A stretch of DNA of 64,000 nucleotides from VAZQ01 sp963827585 (GTDB lineage Bacteria > Pseudomonadota > Alphaproteobacteria > Rhizobiales > Xanthobacteraceae). The notes below the pieces were generated by a model, which was not told the DNA's origin, did not search any database, and worked only from the letters and a program-made list of their open reading frames with translations. The number at the start of each line of letters is the position of its first letter. Within the stretch, counting starts at the first letter, position 1. Of this stretch, positions 8,663 to 17,309 are shown in pieces. The translations under genes and the position numbers were made by a program. The stretch covers positions 233,032 to 297,031 of the forward strand of contig CAWHCK010000049.1 in the NCBI GenBank assembly GCA_963827585.1, in the 5' to 3' direction.

Positions 8663-8892
8663 AAATGAGACAGTAACTTTCCAACGGTCGGCGGCGCTCG
8701 CTCGAACTCGCCTAGCGCCGTGCTTGCACGGTGCTCACCGGCACTGACGCGGCGCTCTGGCGTAGGCCAGCCCGGCCGGCCTCGCCTTCTGCGCCGCCTC
8801 CTGTCTTATCGACGACTTAAAGCGTGTGAACGGAAACGGAGCAATCAGGCAGTTCGGGAGGCGGAGAGATCCTCACCCGAGCACTGCTCCGC

Positions 8893-9207
8893 TCATTGCA
8901 GTTTTGGACGCGGACGCGGCAACGGAACTGCGCCTCGGTCCACCGCGTTGCTTTGCACTAGCCGCGGAGAAGGTTGAGACAAAGCCGGAGCGAGAAAAGA
9001 AGCCATCGGGTCGTTCGACTCCGACCTACCAACGGCAGATGATCTCTGGATAGAACCTGTAATCAGTTCGTCAGCTGGTGTCTGTTTCCCTCGGCTGCCG
9101 ATTTTCAGAAGCGCGAATACGCCGAACACCAGGATCATCGCAACTGCAAAGCTGAGCAGCTTCCGGCAGCGAAGAGTTAGCCAAGGCACCGCAAACAGAT
9201 TTCGCAT
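8893..9207 (-). CDS. Small single-pass membrane protein (104 aa)
   Basis: The N-terminus has basic residues followed by one TM helix (residues 18-36, FAVAMILVFGVFALL). The rest is a soluble segment containing ITGSIQR and a Pro/Arg-rich end (GAVPLPRPRPKLQ), a combination often seen in small Bradyrhizobium envelope proteins of unknown role. The ATG at 9207 is preferred over an upstream TTG. It is divergent from the gene at 9427. Confidence 0.55.
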   Translation of the reverse strand: MRNLFAVPWLTLRCRKLLSFAVAMILVFGVFALLKIGSRGKQTPADELITGSIQRSSAVGRSESNDPMASFLAPALSQPSPRLVQSNAVDRGAVPLPRPRPKLQ

Positions 9208-9426
9208 TGGCAAGAGGACCCAACCTCTGGAAGGCGCCTGCAGCGTGCGGCGCCCACAGAAGTGAAAATTTTACAATGCGACCGCTTAACAGATCATTGG
9301 AGGTCTGCGGCCGTCACATGATTCGTCGAAAAGCTTGTCCAAATCTTCGCGGTGCAGCGGAGACGCAACGAGGTCGCACAGGGCGCGTTAACGAATGCTT
9401 AACATCTGGGCGCCACATCACCTGGC

Positions 9427-9897
9427 ATGTACAAGCTGCTTAACGCCAGCCTGTCCGATCTTTGGCGAACTGGGCAATCAGCCAAGATCGATATGCGCAT
9501 GACGCACCGGATCATGCAGCGACCTCTTCTGGCTCAACTTGCAGCAATCATTCGCTCTGCGTCGCGAACTCAAGCGGATCGCCGCGCTCAGGAGCATATC
9601 GATCCTGGACGTCGTTTTGCGATGCGAATCCCTTCGTCAGTTGTCGAAGTCTGGATCAGGATGGTCGCAGGCGCCTTCCTGATCAGCATTTGCTTTTTAG
9701 TGGGTTTCATCGCAGCCGACCGCTGGATGTCGCGCCGCCAGCATTACGATGCAAAGTCGCTTCAAAGGATCTGCTCCAGCGTGCTGGAGCTTTACAAACG
9801 TCGGGACGAGATCACCGACAACGAGAAATGGCAGCAGGATTTTCGGCGCCTGCAGGACGACTGCGCGGCCGGCCTCCACAAATATGACCCTGACTAG
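9427..9897 (+). CDS. Hypothetical single-pass membrane protein
   Basis: Up to 156 residues with one TM helix (MVAGAFLISICFLVGFIAA, about residues 79-97) followed by a charged helical domain (SVLELYKRRDEITDNEKWQQDF). The start is uncertain: ATGs at 9427, 9493 and 9622 are all in frame and none has a strong ribosome-binding site; starting at 9622 would place the TM near the N-terminus as a signal anchor. No family is recognised. Confidence 0.5.
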   Translation: MYKLLNASLSDLWRTGQSAKIDMRMTHRIMQRPLLAQLAAIIRSASRTQADRRAQEHIDPGRRFAMRIPSSVVEVWIRMVAGAFLISICFLVGFIAADRWMSRRQHYDAKSLQRICSSVLELYKRRDEITDNEKWQQDFRRLQDDCAAGLHKYDPD

Positions 9898-10013
9898 CAA
9901 TTGCTCGCGGTGCTTGGATCACCATCCATCGTCAACGTGTTCCACGACTGAGCGGGGGTCCCACCAGATGTGAAAGCTCGAAATGCTGGGCTCCCGGCGC
10001 GTCATCCTGTGCA

Positions 10014-11525
10014 TCAGTCATTCGTCCAAGTTTGGGGCGGATTGGATGGAACAGATGGCGGCGTCGGTTCCTGGTAATCGGATCCACCGTCGCTGCGGGT
10101 GAGCACCCACGCCGCGCCGACGCCCCCATTGTCGTTAGATCCGCCGACGATGACGATGCTGCCGTCGGCGGACAGCGCGACAGAGTGTGCGGACTTTCCT
10201 ACGGCGCCGGCGCTAACGAGCTTCTTTTCCTGCGTCCAGTGACCGCCGCCGCGGGTGAACACCGATGCTGCGGCTTCATCGTCGGCAAACCCGCCCATGA
10301 TGGCGATGTTGCCGTCGGAGGACAGCGCGACGGACATGCCTTGGCGGGCAGCGCCGGTGCTGACCAGCTTATTGCCTTGCTGCGCCCAGTCGCCGCCACT
10401 GCGGGTGAACACCCACGCCGCCCCTGCGGCGCCAAGGCCGAACGGCACCGATCGATCCCACGGGCTGTCGCCAGGCCCACCCACGATAGCGGTGTTGCCG
10501 TCGGCGGACAGCGCAACGGACATGCCTTGGTGGGCGCTTCCCACAGCGTCCGTGCCGACGAGCTTCTTGCCCTGTTGCGTCCAGACACCGCCGCGGCGGG
10601 TGAACACCCATACTGCCCCGGCCTTGCTGTTGTCGGCCCATCCGCCCACGATAGCGGTGTTGCCGTCGGCGGATAGCGCGACAGACATGCCTTGGCGGGC
10701 GCTTCCCACAGCGCCGGTGCCGACTAGCTTGTTGCCTTGCTGCGTCCAGACACCGCCGCCGCGCGTGAATACCCACGCCGCCTCGGCCCGCCACCCACCA
10801 ACGATGGCGGTGTTGCCATCGGCGGACAGCGCGACGGACATGCCTTGGCCCAGCGGTAATGGCGGTTCGCCCGCCCGATGAGCGCCGGTGCCGACCAGCT
10901 TACCTTGCTGTGTCCAAACGCCGCCGCTGCGCGCGAACACCCACGCCGCGCCAGTCGCGCTATTGTCGCTGGGGCCGCCCACGATCGCCGTGTTGCCGTC
11001 GGCGGACAGCGCGACGGACGCACCTTGAGACCACAATCCCCCTCCATATTCGCTAGTGGTGCCGACCAGCTTGTTGCCTTGCTGCGTCCAGACACCGCCG
11101 CTGCGAGTGAACACCCACGCCGCCCCAGCAGGGCCGACGGAGGGCGACCGATCGCGATCCGCGTTGTTCGGGCCAGGCCCACCCACGATGGCGGTATTGC
11201 CATTGGCGGACAGCGCGACGGACATGCCTTGGTTGGTGCTTCCCACCGCACCGGTGCCGACCAGCTTCGACCCCTGCCGGAAGAACTGCGCCGGCGCTGG
11301 TTGCCCTCGGCCAACCGCTTGCTGCGCCCGCTCAGCCTCGGAGGCCGCGCGGGGGTTCGGGTCGCTGGAAAAATCGGCTTGTGACGTCAAATACCGCTCG
11401 TAAATCCCCCTGAAACCCAGCACTGCGGCTTCCCGTTCGTAACGGTCCCAGAGACCAATCAGCACGAGAAGCACAAAGCCGGCAGCCGCAAAGACGGCCA
11501 GCGCAAGAAGAATACGGGCAATCAT
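10014..11525 (-). CDS. Membrane-anchored seven-repeat beta-propeller protein
   Basis: About 503 residues. An N-terminal TM anchor (MIARILLALAVFAAAGFVLLVLI...) is followed by a short helical region and then seven degenerate repeats of about 52-65 residues, each with the core GMSVALSADGNTAIVGG, then AAWVFTRSGG and WTQQGNKLVGTG. Seven units with this FG-GAP/integrin-alpha-like core predict a closed seven-bladed propeller, probably outside the inner membrane. I use the ATG at 11525, immediately before the TM; the frame also continues to a GTG at 11702. A role in adhesion or binding is only inference. Repeats 1-6 are very similar, suggesting recent duplication or gene conversion. Confidence 0.8.
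   Translation of the reverse strand: MIARILLALAVFAAAGFVLLVLIGLWDRYEREAAVLGFRGIYERYLTSQADFSSDPNPRAASEAERAQQAVGRGQPAPAQFFRQGSKLVGTGAVGSTNQGMSVALSANGNTAIVGGPGPNNADRDRSPSVGPAGAAWVFTRSGGVWTQQGNKLVGTTSEYGGGLWSQGASVALSADGNTAIVGGPSDNSATGAAWVFARSGGVWTQQGKLVGTGAHRAGEPPLPLGQGMSVALSADGNTAIVGGWRAEAAWVFTRGGGVWTQQGNKLVGTGAVGSARQGMSVALSADGNTAIVGGWADNSKAGAVWVFTRRGGVWTQQGKKLVGTDAVGSAHQGMSVALSADGNTAIVGGPGDSPWDRSVPFGLGAAGAAWVFTRSGGDWAQQGNKLVSTGAARQGMSVALSSDGNIAIMGGFADDEAAASVFTRGGGHWTQEKKLVSAGAVGKSAHSVALSADGSIVIVGGSNDNGGVGAAWVLTRSDGGSDYQEPTPPSVPSNPPQTWTND
10090..11280. repeat. Tandem coding repeats, about 160-200 bp units
   Basis: Seven copies of a diverged unit inside the propeller gene. The core GTCGGCGGACAGCGCGAC (plus strand) recurs near 10153, 10315, 10500, 10665, 10820, 10995 and 11200, each followed by a second conserved block (CTTGTTGCCTTGCTGCGTCC). 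Unit length varies, so these are protein-domain repeats, not a simple tandem array. Confidence 0.85.
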
Positions 11526-11748
11526 TCGTGCCACTGTACACTCGTTCGAATCGGCATCGATGGACAGCGACCAGGTAGTCGCATTTTGTGTTGATTGTGC
11601 GATAGCGGCTGCCTTGGGAAGGCTGGGTAGTTCGAAGGTAAATTTGTTGAGAGGAACCGCGCGAGCTCCGCGGCGTTGAATGGCCTTTGTGCAATCTGAC
11701 ACTTTATCGCAATGGCCTTTCTACGTTTGTCCTCGCCAGGAGTTGTTG

Positions 11749-11939
11749 ATGGCCAGAAGCAATCCTTCCTCAATGTCCGTCGACGCACTTTTGAAGCTTC
11801 GTGACGACGTCGGAAACGTCCTAAGTCGCGCGGGACCGACCAGCTGAAAGACCAGCTCTCGAGGCCAGGTGATCAAATTGGCCCCGGGAGAACCACACGT
11901 GGGGGCGCGCTGAGGGGTCGAAAGGCATCATCGACCTGA
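11749..11939 (+). pseudogene. H-NS-like DNA-binding protein remnant
   Basis: An AGGAG Shine-Dalgarno precedes the ATG at 11749, which opens MARSNPSSMSVDALLKLRDD, matching the N-terminal oligomerisation helix of rhizobial H-NS family proteins (MSVEALLKLRDD type). The frame stops at 11847 after 32 residues. In another frame the sequence continues DQLKDQLSRPGDQIGPGR up to a TGA at 11939, which matches the following coiled-coil part of the family. A frameshift near 11825-11838 explains both. The C-terminal DNA-binding motif is absent or unrecognisable, so the gene is broken. Confidence 0.6.
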
Positions 11940-12201
11940 TCGATATAACCGGACGGGACATTGGTGTTGCTCAAGGACGCTTGAGTGCATCGGCTCGGGC
12001 GTCTTGCATTGCTGGCGCGATCGACACGCGACCTCTCAACGTCCGAGCGAGGCTGCTAGGTGTCCCGGTGCCGTTTTGCGCCTTGAGTGTGATGGTTATG
12101 CAACAGTTCGCGGCGATTAATTACTTGGGTTGGACCTACTCCACGCAGAGTGAATTGGTCCTTCTGGATGGCCTGTGCGCTTGTGAAGTGGAGGGCTGGG
12201 T
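11940..12201. other. Intergenic stretch
   Basis: No gene seen between the H-NS-like remnant and the gene at 12202. The competing frame at 11981-12283 overlaps a better-supported gene and has no ribosome-binding site. Confidence 0.35.
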
Positions 12202-12573
12202 ATGTCGTCCTATGCAAGATACTGCGAGGATCAAGCTGCCGACTGCGCGCGACGAGCACGATTGGCGAGGTCATCGGAAGTAGCGGCCTACTGTCGGAGC
12301 TTGGGGCTGCGTTGGATGAAGATTGCCGAGCAGGCACAAGAGAAGGCCGCTCCGGGTTGGACGCACGACGCAACACTTGGGCAAGCAACGCCACAACGGC
12401 ATGTCACCAAGACACATCCATCTGATGTGAGACTACTTGAAAAGCTTTACAGCAGTCTCGAAGCTTGGGCTCCCTCACACTTGGACGCAACTCCTGCTGA
12501 GCAGCGAGCCGGTTGTAATGGGCCAGCAATCAACACGCTCAAGGCTGGGTGCGCGGTGCTACCTGACCCCTGA
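12202..12573 (+). CDS. Small hypothetical protein, Bradyrhizobium-type (123 aa)
   Basis: The N-terminus MSSYARYCEDQAADCARRAR followed by SSEVAAYCRSLGLRWMKIAEQA is a recurrent short helical domain in Bradyrhizobium and relatives (from memory). The C-terminal 65 residues are less protein-like and may be extended by a lost stop. GGAGGG upstream of the ATG supports the start. The function is unknown; spaced Cys residues (8, 15, 30) are conserved-looking. Confidence 0.6.
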   Translation: MSSYARYCEDQAADCARRARLARSSEVAAYCRSLGLRWMKIAEQAQEKAAPGWTHDATLGQATPQRHVTKTHPSDVRLLEKLYSSLEAWAPSHLDATPAEQRAGCNGPAINTLKAGCAVLPDP

Positions 12574-12633
12574 CGCGTTCGAGGTCGGCCGGCTCGATAC
12601 AGGCTATTGAGAACTGAATGCGGGAGGGCTCGC

Positions 12634-12831
12634 ATGAAAGTCAACTGGCACGACGTCGGTTGTCCTGACGGCCCGGGCAGCTATCCGTTCAAAGACGGCA
12701 CGATAAATGTCAGGCAGCAAGAGATTGATGTTTGGATAGGCCGCCCTGACGCGCGCTTTACAGTTAGGGGCTTCCGGCAGTGGACTGGTGAGCCTCAGTA
12801 CGCGCTTGGCGAGTACGAGCTGCCGGATTGA
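12634..12831 (+). CDS. Small hypothetical protein (65 aa)
   Basis: MKVNWHDVGCPDGPGSYPF then INVRQQEIDVWIGRPDARFTV: a compact beta-rich product with no TM or known motif. GGGAGG lies about six bases before the ATG at 12634, so I prefer this start over the in-frame ATG at 12607. It probably forms a short plus-strand pair with the gene at 12202. Confidence 0.6.
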   Translation: MKVNWHDVGCPDGPGSYPFKDGTINVRQQEIDVWIGRPDARFTVRGFRQWTGEPQYALGEYELPD

Positions 12832-13108
12832 TGCCAGTTCGACTGCTTCCGGCAAGGCGAGAACCTTTCGCTTCGCTTTTCAGCGCCGCCCGCTTCCGCT
12901 GCGCAGGCAGTATGAGCCGGACGAAGCCCCACGGACAGGTACCGTTCGCCGGCCTGGCGATGGCGTCCTGCGCACCTTGCGATGGCGTTCGCAACCTGTT
13001 TGGGCGTGCTCTGAGGCGCTCAACGCGGTTTGAAAGGCAGCGGGCCCGATGCCTCAGACCGCGGGAGCCGGCATTAAATGGTCTGGGGGCACGAACCGTC
13101 CTGTCGCA

Positions 13109-14686
13109 TCAGGCGCGAAGGCCCGTGAACTGCACGCGCACCCACTCGGCAATCTGTCTGCCGCTTTCGAGGCCGTTCTGGTTGGCGAAATCGAAATGTA
13201 TGCCGCCATAGATCCGGCTGCGGCCGGCTTCCTCGGCGGCCTCGGTGAAGCTAGAGAAGCTGCGCGTCACGCCGGCTATGGCCGGATCGGTCGAGGATGT
13301 GCCGGTTGTGAAAGCGTAGTTGTCGCCGAATTCGGCCGTGAGGATGGCGGCTGCTGCGCCGCTAAAGGTGGAGTGGCCGGATGTGTACTCGGGGAACGGC
13401 GGTGTAACGATCAGCGGGCGCCAGCTCGGGTCGGCGACGGTGAGCGGATTACCGTCGAGGTCGCCGAGGTTGATCGCCGTCACGGGGCGCCAGAGATCGT
13501 AAGTGTATTTCGCCTCCCAGCAGGTGATTGCAGCATCGGCCAGGGCGACGTTGAGCTCGGCGAACAGGCCGGCAATCTCGGCGGTGGTGCGGCCCTCGGC
13601 CTGTGCGACCTCGCCGGCAATGTTGTTCCAGTGGCCGGGTGGCGTGTAGGTGCCGGCACCGTCGGCCCAGAACAAGGCGATCTGGGTCTGGTCGGCCGTG
13701 CGGAGCCCGAGTTGCTCGCTGTTGGCAGCGCCAAGCTGCTTCGTCTCGTTGTAGGCCGCGGCGTACTCGTTCGAGGTGAGTGTTGGCGGCGCCTCCGGCA
13801 TGAACTGCTGCGCGGACTCAACCGCCCAGGGGGTCACGTCGCCCCAGTGCGGCGCCAGTGGATTGGCGAAGCCGGTCGGCGTCGGGCGCCATTCGCCGGG
13901 ATCGGTGCCGATCTCGGTTTGCGGATCGATGACGGCGTCCCAGCCGTCGCCGGCGCGTTGCGCCAGGATCGACCGTGCGATGTCGTGGCCGAGCCGGATG
14001 CCACGCTGCTCCGCGCCCCCGTCGGGAATCTCGGCGAGCGAGGCGGTCAGCTCAGCCTGCAGATTTTCGCGCAACGCGGCGCTGCCAGCATAGGGACCGC
14101 TGTCGCTGGCATAGATGCCCATGAGCACCTCGTAGCCCGCCTGCGCGATGGCGGCCTCCGTGCTGATCCTACCGCGCACGGGCCGATCGAGGTCGGCCAT
14201 GAAGAGGGGATCGTGCTCGATAGCGTTGATTACGTCGTAGACAGCTACGCTCTCCATCACGAGCAGGCGCGTGGCGTACATCGGGGCGGTCGAGGTGTCC
14301 TTGATGGCCTCGAGTGCGATCTCGTTCCAGTGTACGGCGCTGTTCGCGAGCCGGGTCACCTCGATCGTGCTCGTCGTTGTGTTGCCGACCCGGTCCGTGA
14401 GCGTGATGATATAGTCATCGGTGCCGAGCTCGAGGTGCACGTCCTCCAGCTCAAAGCGGCCGCGGCGATCGGCGGTGGTAGTCACGTCGCCAATCGTGAC
14501 AGTGGCAAATGCCTCGGTCCGGCCGACGAGGTCAACGACGGCGGTCTCGGTGCGCCAGTCGCCAAGGTGGCCGGTGTCGCTGTCCGTGTCGAGGGCGATC
14601 GAGCGGAGAGCAGGGGGCGATGTATCAATTTCATGCCAGGATGATGCCGAACAGTCAAAGTCGAATAGGCTCTCAAAGAGAGACAT
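13109..14686 (-). CDS. Vanadium-haloperoxidase/PAP2-superfamily protein with N-terminal Ig-like domain
   Basis: 525 residues. Residues about 35-110 read as a beta-sandwich (VVDLVGRTEAFATVTIGDVTTTADRRGRFE), like bacterial Ig-like domains. The rest matches the vanadium-dependent haloperoxidase/PAP2 fold: KYTYDLWRP supplies the phosphate-binding Lys and Arg, FPEYTSGHSTFSGA the SGH motif, and SRIYGGIHF the distal Arg and His. Members oxidise halides with H2O2 or act as acid phosphatases; the sequence alone does not decide which. No signal peptide is obvious, so if the protein is secreted it is by another route. The start at 14686 (MSLFESLFDF) has GGGAGA upstream. Confidence 0.87.
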   Translation of the reverse strand: MSLFESLFDFDCSASSWHEIDTSPPALRSIALDTDSDTGHLGDWRTETAVVDLVGRTEAFATVTIGDVTTTADRRGRFELEDVHLELGTDDYIITLTDRVGNTTTSTIEVTRLANSAVHWNEIALEAIKDTSTAPMYATRLLVMESVAVYDVINAIEHDPLFMADLDRPVRGRISTEAAIAQAGYEVLMGIYASDSGPYAGSAALRENLQAELTASLAEIPDGGAEQRGIRLGHDIARSILAQRAGDGWDAVIDPQTEIGTDPGEWRPTPTGFANPLAPHWGDVTPWAVESAQQFMPEAPPTLTSNEYAAAYNETKQLGAANSEQLGLRTADQTQIALFWADGAGTYTPPGHWNNIAGEVAQAEGRTTAEIAGLFAELNVALADAAITCWEAKYTYDLWRPVTAINLGDLDGNPLTVADPSWRPLIVTPPFPEYTSGHSTFSGAAAAILTAEFGDNYAFTTGTSSTDPAIAGVTRSFSSFTEAAEEAGRSRIYGGIHFDFANQNGLESGRQIAEWVRVQFTGLRA

Positions 14687-14752
14687 TTTGGGATTCTCCC
14701 TAGCAGGAAGTGTTACTGCTCCATGCGGTTGCACTGCGATGGCGGGCCGTGG

Positions 14753-14881
14753 TCATGGCAAGCCGAGCAAAAAACCTCCGCCGTAGTAGTCGGTCGGGGT
14801 CACACCGAAACGCTATCGACAGCCGACACTGCCGCCAGGGCCAGGAGGCTCGCGGCCAATGCGGTGCTTGTGCACCATCAT
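14753..14881 (-). pseudogene. Possible small secreted peptide gene with two compensating frameshifts
   Basis: GGGAGA precedes an ATG at 14881. The next frame encodes a signal-peptide-like ALAASLLALAAVSAVDS, and then the original frame resumes with GVTPTDYYGGGFLLGLP and stops at 14753. Start and stop are in the same frame (43 codons), but the hydrophobic middle is in another frame and the original frame has a TAG there. This fits a 42-residue exported peptide damaged by one insertion and one deletion, or chance. The rest of 14687-15096 holds no gene I can support. Confidence 0.3.
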
Positions 14882-15096
14882 AGTTCTCCCATTTCGTGGC
14901 GGTTGCACACGAGATACGGAGGCGCCACCGCGATGGTTTCAGCCGGCGGTAAAACATTTGTGAGGGAACCGATGGACCGCGATCGAGATGATCGCCGAGG
15001 TCGCTGCGCAATTGGCTGTGATGGCGCGGCGGCCGACGAAGGTCGCCGCCATCGCGGATGTCACTTGCTCGAGTTCGCGTGTCACTCCGACGTCGG

Positions 15097-16446
15097 TCAA
15101 CTGCGCCCTGCGACCGGCATTTTTGCATCGCTGTTCTTCTCCTTGGTCTCGGGCATCAGCAGCCAGACCAGCACAAGTCCTGCGGCGCCGATGCAAGCGA
15201 GGCCCAGGAACGCGGTGCTGCTGCCGAGGCGATCGCTCATCCATCCGCCCAGCGTCGTGCTCAGCGACGCTCCGACCCCGATCCCGCTTGCGACGATCCC
15301 CTGTGCCAGATTGAAGCGGCCGGTACCGCGCGTGATATCGGCAATCGTGAGCGGAACCAGCACGCCGAATACCGCGGCGCAGATTCCGTCGAGCAACTGC
15401 ACCGCCACCAGCAGGTAGGGGTCGGTCACCACCGTGAACAACAGGCCGCGGACGGGTAATGCCGCGAAACCGATCAGGAGCAGCGGCCGGCGTCCCCAAC
15501 GCTGCGCCCAACGCCCGACAGAGGGAGACGATATTGCGACTACGATCTGCGGCACCACGATACAGGCCGCGACCAGTGTCGTCGCCCACGCGCTCGAACG
15601 CTTGGTGACGACGCTCGCCATCAGCGGAAGCATGGCCGCGTTCGCCAGCTGGAACACGGCGACACACCCGGCGAAGGTCAACAGCGGCCGGTGAGTGAAA
15701 AGGGTCCGAAAGGCCGCGGTTCCGGTTCGCTCTTTGGCCACCCCGCCGTGGGCGCGCACGGGGTCGATCTCGCTCGCCGGGATATGAGTGAGAGTAATGA
15801 GCGTGGGAACGATCAATGCGGCGGTGACCAGGAAGACCGCCTGCTGCGACCAGAAATATCCGACCGCACCCATGCCCGCCGCCGCCAGACCGTTTCCGAT
15901 CGAGGCGAAGCGGGCATTGCGGCCGAACCGCTCGCCGCTGGCGGCATGACCGACGAGCCCGAGGCTGATCGCGGCGATCGCCGGGCTCACCAGGCTGCTG
16001 GCCGCGGCGTGCAGAATTTGCGCGCCGAGAACGGCCGGAAAGATCGGCCACAGCGCGATCACCAGCGCGCTCACGCTGATCGCGACCATTGCAAACGCGG
16101 CGAGGCGCCGTTCGCGCCGAACGGCATCGACGATGGCCCCGCCGGGCATTTGAAATGCCAGCGCGGCCAGGCCTCCAGCCGTCAGAATCAAGCCGATGTC
16201 GACCTGCGTCCATTGGCGCGCCGTGAGATAGACGGTGAGGAACGGCCCGAATCCCGTCTGCACGTCGGCAACGCAGAACGTAAACCAATCGAGCCCGCGC
16301 TGGCTCTTGCGCGACGCGGCGACCGGCGGCTCAGGGGGCGGCGTCTGCTGCGGCGGGATCGGCGGTTCGCCGCGTTCGCGCCTGTCGCCTTCGACCCTGC
16401 GGCGATTGGATTCGCTGGCATCGTGGGGTGGCGGTGCAATGGACAG
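15097..16446 (-). CDS. MFS transporter
   Basis: A major facilitator superfamily permease of about 450 residues with 12 predicted TM helices, starting near FTFCVADVQTGFGPFLTVYL, with the loop 2-3 signature region GGAIVDAVRRERR and a second-half counterpart VGRWAQRWGRRPLLLIG. The substrate is unknown; the FGPFL N-terminus is seen in many alphaproteobacterial MFS proteins. There is no ATG, GTG or TTG close to the family start; the nearest candidate is a CTG at 16446, three bases after the stop of the PRC-barrel gene, which would imply coupled translation. An alternative is a start codon altered by an error. The frame itself is open far upstream as a shadow of that gene. Confidence 0.82.
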   Translation of the reverse strand: MSIAPPPHDASESNRRRVEGDRRERGEPPIPPQQTPPPEPPVAASRKSQRGLDWFTFCVADVQTGFGPFLTVYLTARQWTQVDIGLILTAGGLAALAFQMPGGAIVDAVRRERRLAAFAMVAISVSALVIALWPIFPAVLGAQILHAAASSLVSPAIAAISLGLVGHAASGERFGRNARFASIGNGLAAAGMGAVGYFWSQQAVFLVTAALIVPTLITLTHIPASEIDPVRAHGGVAKERTGTAAFRTLFTHRPLLTFAGCVAVFQLANAAMLPLMASVVTKRSSAWATTLVAACIVVPQIVVAISSPSVGRWAQRWGRRPLLLIGFAALPVRGLLFTVVTDPYLLVAVQLLDGICAAVFGVLVPLTIADITRGTGRFNLAQGIVASGIGVGASLSTTLGGWMSDRLGSSTAFLGLACIGAAGLVLVWLLMPETKEKNSDAKMPVAGRS

Positions 16447-16448
16447 GG

Positions 16449-17045
16449 TTACCGCTCCGGTACTGCAGCCTCGCTCGACGGCGCGGCTCGTTCGGTGCCG
16501 GCTGCGCCGACCACCACGACCACCGGCTCGCCCCGCTTGTATTCCGGCGCCAGCCGCACCTGATTGCGGGTGAGCTCCAGGGAAATCGTGCCGGGCTTCC
16601 CTGCCGGTGCGAAATTGAGCGCGCGCCAATCGACGGCGATCTTGCGGGTGCCGATGCCGAGGAAGCCCCCGAAGTCGATGATGGCCGCGCGGATCTGCCC
16701 GTCGCGGCTGACGATGACATCCACGATCCGTCCCATGTCCTCGCCGGCGCTGCTGCGAACGCTCTTGCCGAGGATTGCGGAGACTTCCTGGTCGTCGAGC
16801 ACGACCGCCGGTGTCCCGCTCTGGGGATTGGCCGGCGGGGCGGTAGCCGGTGCCGAGGGGATCGCGGATGGCGGGCTCTCCTGAGCAGGCGGCTCCGCGG
16901 GCGCCGATGGCTCCGGCGCTTGCACGACCTGCCTCGGTTGCGCCGACCGGTCCGCCGGTCCGGCGTCGGAACCGTCGCCATGGAAGCCCCATGCCGCAAT
17001 CAATCCGATCGCGACGAGGGCAACAGTTCCGGGACCAATGCGCAT
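16449..17045 (-). CDS. PRC-barrel domain protein, membrane anchored
   Basis: 198 residues: an N-terminal TM or signal anchor (MRIGPGTVALVAIGLIAAWGF), a Pro/Ala-rich linker (residues 25-85), and a PRC-barrel fold at about 95-180 (DQEVSAILGKSVRSSAGEDMGRIVDVIV...IAVDWRALNF). PRC barrels occur in photosynthetic reaction-centre H subunits and RimM, and widely as periplasmic proteins of unknown role in rhizobia. GGAGAG lies five bases before the ATG at 17045. The stop abuts the MFS gene, so the two form an operon. Confidence 0.82.
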   Translation of the reverse strand: MRIGPGTVALVAIGLIAAWGFHGDGSDAGPADRSAQPRQVVQAPEPSAPAEPPAQESPPSAIPSAPATAPPANPQSGTPAVVLDDQEVSAILGKSVRSSAGEDMGRIVDVIVSRDGQIRAAIIDFGGFLGIGTRKIAVDWRALNFAPAGKPGTISLELTRNQVRLAPEYKRGEPVVVVVGAAGTERAAPSSEAAVPER

Positions 17046-17309
17046 GCGTGCTCTCCCCGTGCAAACCAACCCGTGACGAGGAAACGCGAATGCATCGCCT
17101 CGGTTCCGTGGACGGCGAGGTGCAAGGGGAGGACAGGCGGAGACGGGTGGACCGGAGCGACCGGTTTTCGTCGATCTGCTCGCGCGAGCCATCGTCGACT
17201 TCGTCGATTGGCAGCCGCCCCGACGCTTATTTCGCTCTTATAATGCTGACCATCGGCTCATCTCGAATTCCTATGTCCGCTTCAATAGGTTCGCGGCAGG
17301 AGATTGCAG

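Noticed and set aside
10090..11280. Regularly spaced repeats as a CRISPR array
   Set aside because: Units are 155-200 bp, in frame inside one coding sequence and diverge like protein-domain repeats; no short identical repeats with unique spacers.
16331..16999. 222-codon minus-strand frame across the PRC-barrel/MFS junction
   Set aside because: Arg/Ser/Pro-rich frame overlapping two well-supported genes.
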